Positions 6,765 through 15,033 of a stretch of DNA of 64,000 nucleotides are shown here, piece by piece (position 1 is the stretch's first letter; every line of letters starts with the position of its first letter). The notes beneath the pieces were generated by a model that saw nothing but the letters and a program-made list of their open reading frames with translations, was not told the origin of the DNA and did no database searches. The translations under genes and the position numbers were made by a program. The DNA is from Chloroflexota bacterium. Lineage in GTDB: Bacteria; Chloroflexota; Anaerolineae; Aggregatilineales; Phototrophicaceae. The stretch spans positions 55,185 through 119,184 of the forward strand of contig WTGO01000094.1 in assembly GCA_011523515.1 (NCBI GenBank), read 5' to 3'.

Positions 6765-8060
6765 CTACGCGCTTGAGCCGTCGCCCTCGGGTCCGGCAAC
6801 GGCGATGACCATGTCATGGGCGCCGAGATAGCGCTGCGCTGCGGCAAGCAAGTCGTCTTGGCCGATCCGAAAGACAGTTTCTTTGTAATTGGCCAGGTAA
6901 TCCAGCCCGAGCCCGAAGCTCACCATGCCATGGATGTCGGAAGCGATACCTTCATTGCTTTCCAGGCGCAGGGGCATGCGACCTGTAAAATAGCTTTGAT
7001 TGTCTGCCAAATCGTCATCCGACACGCTCTCGGACGTCAAGCGCTTGATCTCCTCTAGCACGGAGGCGATCGCCAGGTCCACATTTTCTGGGTTGACGCC
7101 CGCGCTGACGCTCCAAGGTTCGGGGCCGTGCCCGCCACCGAGGCGGCTGTAGGCGTAATAGGCCAGGCCCTTTTCCTCGCGCACGCTCTTGCCGATCCGG
7201 CCCATCATGCCGAATTCGCCCAGAATGCTGTTGGCAAGCTGGGCCGGTAGGTAGTCTTCCGCCAGGCGCGCCGGACCCAAGACGCCCATACATATATCGG
7301 ACTGGGTCTTGCCCGGCACCACAACTAGCTGCTGCTGCGAAGTGCCGTTCCTGGCGGGTCTCTCCACTTGCCGGACTGCGGGCTGGCTGTCGTTGCGCCA
7401 ATCGCCGAAAGCGTCGCTCGCCAGCTCGACGGCGTTTTCAGCATTTACCGCGCCAACAATCACCAGGATCATATCGCGCGGGCCGAAGTACTTGGCGTGA
7501 AACCCCCGCAACTCGCTGGCGTCGATGCGCTTTACCGTGTTTTCGCTGCCCGCTGCGCCGTAGTGATAGGGGTGCGAATCCGGATATAGCGCCTCGCGCA
7601 TGGCCTTGGAGGCGCGATAACGCGTGTCGAAGTTGCTGTATTGCAGCCAGGTCAGCCGTTCGCCGCGCAGCCGCTCGACATGATCGTCCGGGAAGGTCGG
7701 ATAGCGCAGCGCATCGTTGGCGACGTCAATCAGCGTGGGCAAATCCTCGGCCAGCGACTTGCCGGAGAAGCCGAGCTTGTGCAGATGCCCGCGGAAGCCC
7801 AGATCGGCGCCGATATCTTCCAGCGCGCCGTGAATCTGGTCGAAGTCGCGGGTCGCCGTGCCGGTCATCAGCGCGCCTGCCGCCAGAGACGCCAGACCAT
7901 TCTGCGCCGGTAACTCATAGATGCTGCCGGCGTGGATCGATGCGATAATGTTGACCGACTGCACTGCCGGATTCTCGTAAGCCAAAATGGTGATGCCGTT
8001 GTCCAGACGGCTGCGCGTGATATTCTTTGAGTTGGGGATGCTCGTTTGCCGGCCTGTCAT
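6765..8060 (-). CDS. M16 peptidase-like protein lacking the zinc motif
   Basis: A 431-residue insulinase/pitrilysin-family protein. The N-terminal half has the M16 fold (RSRLDNGITILAYENP), but the position of the HxxEH zinc motif reads Gly-Leu-Ala-Ser-Leu-Ala-Ala, so it cannot bind catalytic zinc in the usual way. The C-terminal half keeps the glycine-rich loop and Arg/Tyr region (GKSVREEKGLAYYAYS) that contacts substrate. Its ATG overlaps the TAA of the active M16 gene (TAATG), indicating translational coupling. By analogy with two-subunit M16B enzymes, it probably pairs with the active subunit. Confidence 0.88.
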   Translation of the reverse strand: MTGRQTSIPNSKNITRSRLDNGITILAYENPAVQSVNIIASIHAGSIYELPAQNGLASLAAGALMTGTATRDFDQIHGALEDIGADLGFRGHLHKLGFSGKSLAEDLPTLIDVANDALRYPTFPDDHVERLRGERLTWLQYSNFDTRYRASKAMREALYPDSHPYHYGAAGSENTVKRIDASELRGFHAKYFGPRDMILVIVGAVNAENAVELASDAFGDWRNDSQPAVRQVERPARNGTSQQQLVVVPGKTQSDICMGVLGPARLAEDYLPAQLANSILGEFGMMGRIGKSVREEKGLAYYAYSRLGGGHGPEPWSVSAGVNPENVDLAIASVLEEIKRLTSESVSDDDLADNQSYFTGRMPLRLESNEGIASDIHGMVSFGLGLDYLANYKETVFRIGQDDLLAAAQRYLGAHDMVIAVAGPEGDGSSA

Positions 8061-9334
8061 TAGGGCGCCGCCTCCTGCTGCGGGTCGGTCGGTTTGAGTG
8101 TGCCAAGGACCCTCTTCTGCGCCGTGAGGTAGCGCCGTGCGACATCGCGCACATCATCAGCCGTGACAGCCAGCAGCCGCGCCGAGTAATTCTCGAACCA
8201 GTAGACATCGCCCAGGATAAATGACTGCGCCAGCCAAAAGGCCTGCTCGGTGACGCTCTCCGTGCTGTAGGCGAAGGCGGCGCGCGTCTGCTTTCTGGCT
8301 TTGCGCAATTCAGCCTCGCTGATGCCGTCGGTCTGCAGGCGCTCGATCTCCCGCAGCAGAATCGCTTCCGCTTCGTCGGCCGTCCGTCCCTCACGCAGCG
8401 TCACGATTATGCTGTAGAGGTAGGGATCGATAGTTGGCGTCAGCCAGGCGCCGACGCCCGCGGCAACCTCGCTCTTGACCAGCGCCTGATACAGTCGGCT
8501 GGTCTTATTGTCCGAGGCGCCGCTCGAGCCGCTCAATATGGCGTCAAGCAGCTTTAGCTTCATCCAGTCTGCGTGCGCCGCGCCGGGGATGTGGTGGCAG
8601 GTCTCGAGGAAGGCGGTCTGGCCGGGGCGCTCCACAGTGACGCGGCGCTCGCCCTGCTGCGCCGGCTCCTGCCGCGCAAAGAGATCGGGCGCGCCGGCGC
8701 TTGGAATGGAGCCATACAAGTTCTCGATCTTCGCCAGCATGTCGTCGGTATCAAAGGCGCCGACCGCGATGACAGCGGCATTGGCCGGGCAGTAGTGCCG
8801 GCGATAGTGCGCGTAAAGGTCGTCGCACGTCATGCTGCGCAAGTCGGCTTCGTCGCCGATGATTTCGTGATGATAACCGTGGACGCGGAAGGCGCTGCCG
8901 CGCACCCCTTCCTGCAGCCAGAACGTAGGCTGATTCTCCGCCCCCTGCCGCTCGGAGATGATGACGGTGCGCTCGGATTCGGTCTCGTCAGCGTCAAACT
9001 GCGCGTTGACCATGCGGTCGGCTTCCGCGTGCATGGCGATATCGATCTTGTCAGCCGGCAGGGTCTCGAAGTATTTGGTCGCGTCCATCGACGTGAAGGC
9101 GTTCCACTGGCCGCCGGCGCGGTCGATTTCGCGGTCGAGCATGCCGGCCGGGAATTGCTCGGTGCCCTTGAACATCATGTGCTCGACCCAGTGGGAGATG
9201 CCGGTTTGGCCGGTAGGTTCGTTGCGGCTGCCCACGCGGTAGGCGAGCCAGAAGCTGATGACCGGCGCGCTGTGGGCTTCGCGGAGCAGGACGGTGAGTC
9301 CGTTGGGGAGGGTGCTGTGGGTTAACTTGGTCAC
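8060..9334 (-). CDS. M16 family zinc metallopeptidase, active subunit
   Basis: A 424-residue M16B peptidase. The inverted zinc motif HxxEH is at residues 48-52 (HWVEH, followed by MMFKGT), and a further glutamate lies in the ESERTVIISE helix about 75 residues later, as expected for the third ligand. There is no clear signal peptide, so a cytoplasmic site is likely. It is the upstream member of a coupled pair with the zinc-less paralogue. Related pairs degrade or process peptides inside a clamshell; the natural substrate is unknown. Confidence 0.92.
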   Translation of the reverse strand: MTKLTHSTLPNGLTVLLREAHSAPVISFWLAYRVGSRNEPTGQTGISHWVEHMMFKGTEQFPAGMLDREIDRAGGQWNAFTSMDATKYFETLPADKIDIAMHAEADRMVNAQFDADETESERTVIISERQGAENQPTFWLQEGVRGSAFRVHGYHHEIIGDEADLRSMTCDDLYAHYRRHYCPANAAVIAVGAFDTDDMLAKIENLYGSIPSAGAPDLFARQEPAQQGERRVTVERPGQTAFLETCHHIPGAAHADWMKLKLLDAILSGSSGASDNKTSRLYQALVKSEVAAGVGAWLTPTIDPYLYSIIVTLREGRTADEAEAILLREIERLQTDGISEAELRKARKQTRAAFAYSTESVTEQAFWLAQSFILGDVYWFENYSARLLAVTADDVRDVARRYLTAQKRVLGTLKPTDPQQEAAP

Positions 9335-9336
9335 TT

Positions 9337-9495
9337 CTATGATTTCTCGCGATTTCTCATTTGGTAGATGTAGTCGCGCTGGATGAGTACGCGCATATCA
9401 AGCTTGCCGCCGTAGCCGACCGCGCCGCCTTCGCCATCATCACGGTAGTCGGCGACGAGGTCGCGGACGGTGAGGTCAGTCTGCTGGATTTTCAT
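9337..9495 (-). pseudogene. DUF262 (GmrSD-type) N-terminal remnant
   Basis: A 52-residue fragment starting MKIQQTDLTVRDLVADY and continuing through DGEGGAVGYGGKLDMR to QRDYIY, then stopping after a few unrelated residues. This is the start of the DUF262 proteins that include the GmrSD modification-dependent restriction enzymes, which normally run for hundreds of residues. The nuclease chemistry would lie in the missing part. It abuts the M16 gene (stop 9337, M16 start 9334), so the rest appears to have been deleted. It belongs with the broken methylase nearby. Confidence 0.7.
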
Positions 9496-9544
9496 AGGGA
9501 CAAGCGCTTATTGCGAATGGGATGCGGTCTTGCTTCCAAAGCGA

Positions 9545-9733
9545 TTAGAGTTGAAATGGCGGGATTATCTTGATGAGGCCCAGCAATGCGGCGCTAATGA
9601 GGATTATTCTAAATGTCAGATCGCTTTTCAGCTTTTCCAAATCGGCTTTGGTGGCCAGGTGCGGTCGTTCCGTTTCGATGGAAGATTCGACTCTGGCCAT
9701 GCGTTCTTTCAGTGTCTGATCGTTGGTCGCCAC
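9545..9733 (-). CDS. small coiled-coil/membrane-anchored protein
   Basis: A 62-residue protein from GTG with GAGGAG six bases upstream. Residues ~5-40 form a charged helix (TKADLEKLKSDLTFR) suited to a short coiled coil; residues ~41-58 (IILISAALLGLIKIIPP) form one membrane helix. The layout is like small XhlA- or DUF1640-type proteins. Function unknown. It lies inside the AT-richer island with the DUF262 and methylase remnants. Confidence 0.5.
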   Translation of the reverse strand: MATNDQTLKERMARVESSIETERPHLATKADLEKLKSDLTFRIILISAALLGLIKIIPPFQL

Positions 9734-9864
9734 GGGCTGCTCCTCGTCAGTCAGTCGCCTCGATTATTTATGAACACGGTCAATTTGTCAAATGACTTTT
9801 GTGCAAAGACCCTCGCCTTCCCCCATCGTCAAGGCATCCGGCAACCAGCTCGCGGTCAGGTAAA

Positions 9865-10332
9865 TCATGTGATTGGATTTTCGTCAGTTATCCCGTTTGA
9901 GTATGCATATTCCTTCATTTCCTTTATTGAGAGTTCATGCCAATTTGGCGGAAAATCTGCGCCCCTTGCATACGGCTTTATGAGATATTCAAAGCCGATT
10001 TTGTGCCTGATTGTTTCCTTCCCTGATGTTATCCGAATCTCATGAACTCCTCCAAGAGCGGCGTTGAAATGTTTGGGTATGTAAGACAACGTTTTGTTGT
10101 ATTTGACTTGCTCACCTTTGTGAGTCAAAATACGATGTAGCGACAATTCTCGCTTCGACGGTGTATAGATTATCCCACCGTCACTATCAACGATAAGCAC
10201 GGGCAATTCTCTGAGAGTCCGTTCCCAGTTCCTTTCTTTACGTTTAACGTTTAACCATCTGAGCACGTCTGTCCCCACTGTAGCTAATAGCCAACCAGCA
10301 ATCACGAGTGAGAGTTGCTCAAGCAATTCCAT
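9865..10332 (-). CDS. hypothetical membrane-anchored protein
   Basis: A 155-residue protein with an N-terminal hydrophobic stretch (LSLVIAGWLLATVGTDVL) followed by a basic patch (NVKRKERNWERTL) and a soluble, beta-rich remainder containing LPVLIVDSDGGIIY. I do not recognise it. Its ATG overlaps the TAA of the broken EcoRI-type methylase gene (TAATG), so it was once translated in step with that gene. It is probably an accessory part of the same acquired island. Base use is more AT-rich than the genes around the island. Confidence 0.5.
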   Translation of the reverse strand: MELLEQLSLVIAGWLLATVGTDVLRWLNVKRKERNWERTLRELPVLIVDSDGGIIYTPSKRELSLHRILTHKGEQVKYNKTLSYIPKHFNAALGGVHEIRITSGKETIRHKIGFEYLIKPYARGADFPPNWHELSIKEMKEYAYSNGITDENPIT

Positions 10333-11359
10333 TACTCCACCATCCTACGTCGAATAAAAATACGCTTGTATTTCCCTTGTCCATCAATTACTGGGGCGTC
10401 ATATCTTTCATGCGGAAGTTTCATGTGTTCGAGCATTCCATCCCCACCTCTGTCTGTTGTCCAAATTATCTCAAACTGCTCGGGATTGTGCTTGTTCAAG
10501 AACGTAATCGGCACACCCATCGCGCCGTCCCAGTCCATAGGAATCTCGACGACCTTTGACACCTCAATCGCATTGTAGTTGTCATATTGGGGATAGTCCT
10601 CTGGCGAGTATAATTTCCATAGAATCAATTCCTCGTGCCTTTGTCGGTAATCCATATTGGTATACCAGCAGGCGCTGCCGAGCCGGCCATACACGACGCC
10701 ATCTACAAATACGATAGGCGCTGCCCTCTTTCTTCGTGGCGACCAATTCTTTTGCGTAATTTTCGGGAACGTCAAACAACATGTCCTTTCCGCGCGGCGT
10801 AATCCCAAGCCACAATTTGTTGTCTTTAATCAGCGGGAAAATATCTTGATACTTAATTGCGTTCTGATGACCAATAATGAGAAATTTCTTGTCGTACTCA
10901 ATCAACTGCGCGGCATATTCGCGGAAGAGTGAAAAGGGTGGGTTCGTAACGACAATATCCGCTTGCTTTAGCAGGTCGATACATTCCTCGCTTCGGAAAT
11001 CGCCATCGCCTTGGAGATAGTGTATGCCGATGTCTTCGACTGCGGGAACGCCGGTTTCGTTCTCTGTCCCATCGTATTCCAGCCAGATTGCCTTTTCCTC
11101 ATCGTGCTGGCTGAACATATCCATTTGGCTGGTTCTTGTAGCAGGTCGTAATCAGTTTCTTTAGGCCGAGGATGCGGAAGTTGTAGGCGAAATAATGAAA
11201 GAAATTGCTCACGCGTGGATCATCGCAATTGCAGTAGACGACCTTTCCCTGAAAGTGCTCGGTGTAATGGCGGAGTTCGTTTTCAATATCGACAAGCTGC
11301 GTGTAGAACTCATCCTTCTTATTCGACTTTGCTCGGTGCAAGTTTCGATTCGCCGACAT
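10332..11359 (-). pseudogene. EcoRI-type adenine-specific DNA methylase, two frameshifts
   Basis: Three overlapping reading frames together spell one M.EcoRI-family methyltransferase of roughly 340 residues. The N part (11359 down to ~11125) has NKKDEFYTQL and VVYCNCDDPRVSNFFHYF. The middle (to ~10715) has FSQHDEEKAIWLEYDG and the catalytic motif Thr-Asn-Pro-Pro-Phe. The C part has GRLGSACWYTNMDYRQRHEE and PMDWDGAMGVPITFLN. The shift near 11125 needs one base changed in a C/A-rich run; the second, near 10715, looks like one extra T in ATTTG. An intact enzyme would methylate adenine using S-adenosylmethionine. Two independent indels favour a pseudogene, though sequencing error is possible. Confidence 0.82.
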
Positions 11360-11419
11360 AGCTCGTCTCGCTCTTGCTGTATATTACATATCGGACGGCA
11401 TTATAGCACAAAAGTTTTT

Positions 11420-11445
11420 CTCTGTGCCCTCTGTGCCTCTGTGGT
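11420..11445. repeat. short CTCTGTG tandem repeat
   Basis: Imperfect copies of CTCTGTGCC occur in a row between the methylase remnant and trmB. Similar CTCTGTG-rich intergenic patches recur in many genomes. Here it marks the edge of the AT-richer island and abuts the trmB stop codon. Confidence 0.4.
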
Positions 11446-11448
11446 GAA

Positions 11449-12438
11449 TCACTCCCGCAGCTTCCGCGCCAGCACGCGCGACCCCGCATCCAAACCCGCC
11501 ACCAAATCCCCGACCGCCGCCACCGCCCGGTGCATGCCCGCCGTCGAGCGCGCGTGGCCCACCGCGCTCAGCTTGACCATGTACTCGCCTGCGGGGGCCC
11601 GCGGCGACATCACGAGCAGGGCGTGCTGCTCAATGGTCGGCTCCTCGACCACGACTTCAAAGACGGCCGTATCCCGCTTGGGGTCGGCATAGGCGCGCAG
11701 GATGGCGATATGGGCGCCGTCCGCTTGCTGCCGCGTCGCCTCAAAGCGATCGACGATCTCGGCGGCGGACAAGGGAGACTGCAAGAAAAGGTGGGGCATG
11801 TCCAGCTCCTTGATGACTGCCGGGCGCGGCGCCGGCCTGGCATTGCGCTGATAGCGGAAGAAGTGCCCGCGCCGACCTTCGCGGTAGCCTTTGATTTCGT
11901 ACTTTGTGCGAAAGCGCCCCTCAATATCATGAACCCAGGGCGTCTCAAATTGGTTGGTCAAGCCCGGCGTACTCGCCAGCGCGTCATGCGCCATCTCAGC
12001 GTATTCGAGGATGTCGGTAGCCAGATGCAGCGTCCCGCCCGCGCGCAGCCGGCTAGTCAGCAGATCGACCGTGTCGCGCTGAATCAAGCGGCGCCGCTGA
12101 TGGCGCTTCTTGAACCAGGGATCGGGATAGTTGATGTGAAACTCGGCCACCGTCTCCGGCTCAAGCAAGTGGGCCAGCGCCGTTTCCGCGCGACAATGAA
12201 TCGGACGACAGTTGCTCAGACCGCGCTTTTCGATCTTGGCTTCGGCCTTCGCCATGGACTGGCTGGAAATCTCGAAGCCGATGAGGTTGCAGTCCGGTCG
12301 CGTCTCGGCCAGGTGGATCAAGTAGTCGCCGTTGCCGAAGCCGATTTCGACGATGAGGGGGCTGGCCTGCGGGAAGAGGCGCGACTGCCGCAGCGGCCAG
12401 TCGACCGTCAAATAGCTGAGTTTGCGCAAAAGTGTCAC
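11449..12438 (-). CDS. trmB: tRNA (guanine-N7-)-methyltransferase with C-terminal extension
   Basis: Residues 1-198 are a complete TrmB: EIGFGNGDYLI is the SAM-binding motif I, and NYPDPWFKKRHQRRR carries the conserved Pro-Asp-Pro-Trp and the basic run that binds tRNA. It makes m7G46 in the variable loop of tRNAs. The protein is 329 residues, about 130 longer than usual. The extra C-terminal part (from ~199, with residues KELDMPHLFLQSPLSAAEIV) is not a domain I recognise. The start is GTG. Downstream on the same strand comes the decayed island; upstream is an MFS gene. Confidence 0.9.
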   Translation of the reverse strand: MTLLRKLSYLTVDWPLRQSRLFPQASPLIVEIGFGNGDYLIHLAETRPDCNLIGFEISSQSMAKAEAKIEKRGLSNCRPIHCRAETALAHLLEPETVAEFHINYPDPWFKKRHQRRRLIQRDTVDLLTSRLRAGGTLHLATDILEYAEMAHDALASTPGLTNQFETPWVHDIEGRFRTKYEIKGYREGRRGHFFRYQRNARPAPRPAVIKELDMPHLFLQSPLSAAEIVDRFEATRQQADGAHIAILRAYADPKRDTAVFEVVVEEPTIEQHALLVMSPRAPAGEYMVKLSAVGHARSTAGMHRAVAAVGDLVAGLDAGSRVLARKLRE

Positions 12439-12455
12439 GGTTTTTAGCGCGAAAG

Positions 12456-12481
12456 CCCCTCCTTAGCTCGCTGGGGAGGGG
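12456..12481. repeat. GC-rich hairpin spanning the MFS stop codon
   Basis: CCCCTCC (12456-12462) pairs with GGAGGGG (12475-12481). The surrounding C/G-rich text (runs of CCCCTCCCC on the minus strand) encodes the proline-rich last residues of the MFS protein. This looks like a mobile or amplified GC-rich repeat that fell into the gene end. It could also act in transcript termination, but no clear T-tract follows. Confidence 0.45.
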
Positions 12482-13719
12482 GTTGGGGGAGGGGTGTATT
12501 TTGGTTTCAGAGTCTCCGGCACCAGGAAAAGAAAGATGCTGGACGCCGCCAAGCCTGTGCCGGCGATGACCCAGATGGCGGAACTGAGCACCAGCATGTC
12601 GGCAACCACGCCGACGACCAAGGGCGCGCCGGTATGGCCCAGATCGCCGATCAAGCGCCAGACGCCCAGGAATTCCCCGCGCGAGCGATCCGGCGATAGG
12701 TCCGAGCCCAGAGTCATCATGGAGCCGGCGCCCAAACCATTGCCGAAGCCGATTAACGCGGCCGCGAAGAGCAAGCCGGCGAAGCCTCCCGCGAATGGCA
12801 CCAGCGCCATGCCGATCGCTTGAATGCCGAAGCAGGGCACGATGGCGAATTTTCGCCCGAAGCGATCCATGAGCCAACCCGCAACCACGAATAGACTGAA
12901 GTCGATGGCGACCGAGATGCTGACGATGTAGCCAATCTGTTCGAAGCCCAGCCCCAGAACATCGGCGGCAAACAAGGGAATGACAATCGTACGGCCGGCG
13001 CGGATCATCTGGGCGAATACTTGTGCCGTGCCCGCAGACGCCAATACGCGGTAATTCGATTGCAGCACGGACAGCAAATGCAGCGGATGCTCCTCAAGCG
13101 CGCCCGGCTTACGCTTTTCCTCACGCCGGCTCTGCGTAAATAGCGCCACCAGCGCAAAACCCACGGCGGTGACCAGCCCGGCGATCAGGAATGCCGCGCG
13201 CAGGCCCAGCATCCCGGCGGCGACTCCGCCGATGGCCGGGCCAATGAAGCCGCCCAGGCGATGCGTGCCGCCGAACATGGAGATGGCTTTGCCGCGCTGC
13301 CCCAAGTCGACATTGTTCGTTACATACACATGCGCCGACACGGTGTACATGGCGCGGCCGAAGCCGGCGAACAATCGCAGCAGAAGCACGACCCATATCG
13401 TTGGCGCGGCGAAGAGCAGCAAAATGCTGATGGACTTGACCAGCAGTCCCATCAGCATCACTTGTTTGTTGCCGAAGCGGCGCTGTAGCAGCCCGGTCGG
13501 CACATCGGCAATTAGCGTGCCCAAGCCTTCGCCGGCCAGAACCAGGCCGATCAGCAGGTAGCCAATTTCAAAGTCGGCCGCGTATAGCGGCAGGATGGGC
13601 ACAAGCAAACCCTGCCCTAGCGTCGCCATCAAGGCCGGCAGGTAGAAGGCCAGAATCAAGGCGCGCAGGCTGGCGCCGCCCGTGGCCGATGCTTTCATCT
13701 TTCGCTTGAGTTTCGACAT
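12463..13719 (-). CDS. MFS transporter
   Basis: A 418-residue protein with about twelve hydrophobic helices and the major facilitator loop 2-3 signature (LIADVPTGLLQRRFGNKQ). The second half has the matching loop GWLMDRFGRKF. The substrate cannot be read; the pattern resembles drug/sugar efflux MFS_1 carriers. The last ~10 residues (PPPTPSPAS) come from a GC-rich repeat and are probably not conserved. It lies 24 bases upstream of trmB on the same strand, so co-transcription is likely. Confidence 0.9.
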   Translation of the reverse strand: MSKLKRKMKASATGGASLRALILAFYLPALMATLGQGLLVPILPLYAADFEIGYLLIGLVLAGEGLGTLIADVPTGLLQRRFGNKQVMLMGLLVKSISILLLFAAPTIWVVLLLRLFAGFGRAMYTVSAHVYVTNNVDLGQRGKAISMFGGTHRLGGFIGPAIGGVAAGMLGLRAAFLIAGLVTAVGFALVALFTQSRREEKRKPGALEEHPLHLLSVLQSNYRVLASAGTAQVFAQMIRAGRTIVIPLFAADVLGLGFEQIGYIVSISVAIDFSLFVVAGWLMDRFGRKFAIVPCFGIQAIGMALVPFAGGFAGLLFAAALIGFGNGLGAGSMMTLGSDLSPDRSRGEFLGVWRLIGDLGHTGAPLVVGVVADMLVLSSAIWVIAGTGLAASSIFLFLVPETLKPKYTPPPTPSPAS

Positions 13720-13756
13720 TGCCCAAGTCTAGCCGCAATTGCTGGAAACTGATATG

Positions 13757-14950
13757 TCAGCCGCCGTTGTGGCGAATCACACGGCCCAGGGTTGCAATCG
13801 CCGCCTCGATGGTCGCTTCGTCAACGCGGGTGAAGTTCAGGCGCATGGTCGGCAATCCGTCATCCGGCTCAATGTAGAAGTACTTGCCCGGCACGAAGGC
13901 GACCTTCCGCTCCACGGCCCTCCAGTAGATCTGCTCGGCATCCACGCCTGGCGGCCCCTCGACCCAGATGAACATGCCACCCTCTGGCTTAGTCCAGCGG
14001 TAGTCGCGCGGCAAGTGACTTTCCAGCGCCGCCAGCATCGCCTCCTGGCGCGGCCGATACAGCTCGATAATTTTCGGCACTTGTCGTTCGATGAAGCCGC
14101 CGCAAATGTATTCAGTCGCCAGCGCCTGCGCGTAGGTATTGCTGTGCAAGTCCGCCCCTTGCTTGGCCCGATACAGCCATTCTCGGATTAGCGGCGGCGC
14201 GACACAGAACCCCAGTCGCAAGCCGGGCGCGAATATCTTGGACAAGGTGCTGACATAGACGACATTCTCCGGCGCGAAGGTCTGCAGCGCGGGCGCCGGC
14301 TGGCCGCGAAAACGCAGATCGCCATAGGGGTCGTCTTCAATCACCAGCGCATTTCTCGTCTTGATGATCTCGGCTACTTCCTTCCGCCGCTCTGCACTCA
14401 GCGTCCGCCCGGTGGGATTTTGAAAGGTCGTCACCAGGTACAAGAATTTGACCGGCTGCTGATCGAGCGCGCGCTCAAGCGACTGCGGCACAATGCCATC
14501 GTCATCAGTCTCGATGCTGACGTAATCCGGCGAGTAGCTGCTGAAGGCGGAAATGGCGCCCAGGTAACTGGGCGATTCCAACGCGATGATATCGCCCGGT
14601 GTGATCAGAATTTTGCCCAGCGTATCCAACACGCTCTGCGATCCGTTGAAGACCAGCAGGCTCTCGGCATCCGCGCTAATACTTTTATTGGCCAGATAGC
14701 CGGCCAGGGCTTCGCGAAAGGGCGCGAAACCCTCGGTCAAGTCATATTGCAGCGCCGCCGCTCCGTAGCGATCGAGCACCGTCTCGTTGATGCGATACAG
14801 GTCTTCGATCGGGAAGGTCTCCGGCGCGGGAATGCCGCCGGCCAGTGAGACCATGCCGGGCTGCGACACCACCTTGAGAATCTCGCGGATGACATTTTTG
14901 CGCATTCCGAGCGCGCGTTTACTCAACAAATGCTCAAAGGAATTTGACAC
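13757..14950 (-). CDS. PLP-dependent class I/II aminotransferase
   Basis: A 397-residue fold-type I enzyme. The cofactor lysine is in YVSTLSKIFAPGLRLGF. The pyridine-nitrogen aspartate is in ALVIEDDPYGDLRF, and NPTGRTLSAERR precedes it. The sequence (PGMVSLAGGIPAPETFPIE at the start) is like LysN/2-aminoadipate and aromatic aminotransferases related to MocR. The amino donor cannot be decided from sequence. It is cytoplasmic. It lies downstream of sigA but separated from it by a good terminator. Confidence 0.9.
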   Translation of the reverse strand: MSNSFEHLLSKRALGMRKNVIREILKVVSQPGMVSLAGGIPAPETFPIEDLYRINETVLDRYGAAALQYDLTEGFAPFREALAGYLANKSISADAESLLVFNGSQSVLDTLGKILITPGDIIALESPSYLGAISAFSSYSPDYVSIETDDDGIVPQSLERALDQQPVKFLYLVTTFQNPTGRTLSAERRKEVAEIIKTRNALVIEDDPYGDLRFRGQPAPALQTFAPENVVYVSTLSKIFAPGLRLGFCVAPPLIREWLYRAKQGADLHSNTYAQALATEYICGGFIERQVPKIIELYRPRQEAMLAALESHLPRDYRWTKPEGGMFIWVEGPPGVDAEQIYWRAVERKVAFVPGKYFYIEPDDGLPTMRLNFTRVDEATIEAAIATLGRVIRHNGG

Positions 14951-14968
14951 GGTCCGCCTGCCCTATAC

Positions 14969-15001
14969 AAAAAAGCCGACGAAAGGCTCAGCCCTTTCGT
15001 C
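14969..15001 (-). terminator. Rho-independent terminator of sigA
   Basis: GACGAAAGG (14978-14986) and CCTTTCGTC (14993-15001) form a perfect 9-bp stem with a 6-base loop. On the minus strand the hairpin is followed, after GGC, by six T (the A-run 14969-14974). Position and orientation fit termination after sigA. Confidence 0.85.
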
Positions 15002-15033
15002 CGCTTACGTCCAGCAAGAAACTGAATTGTAAA

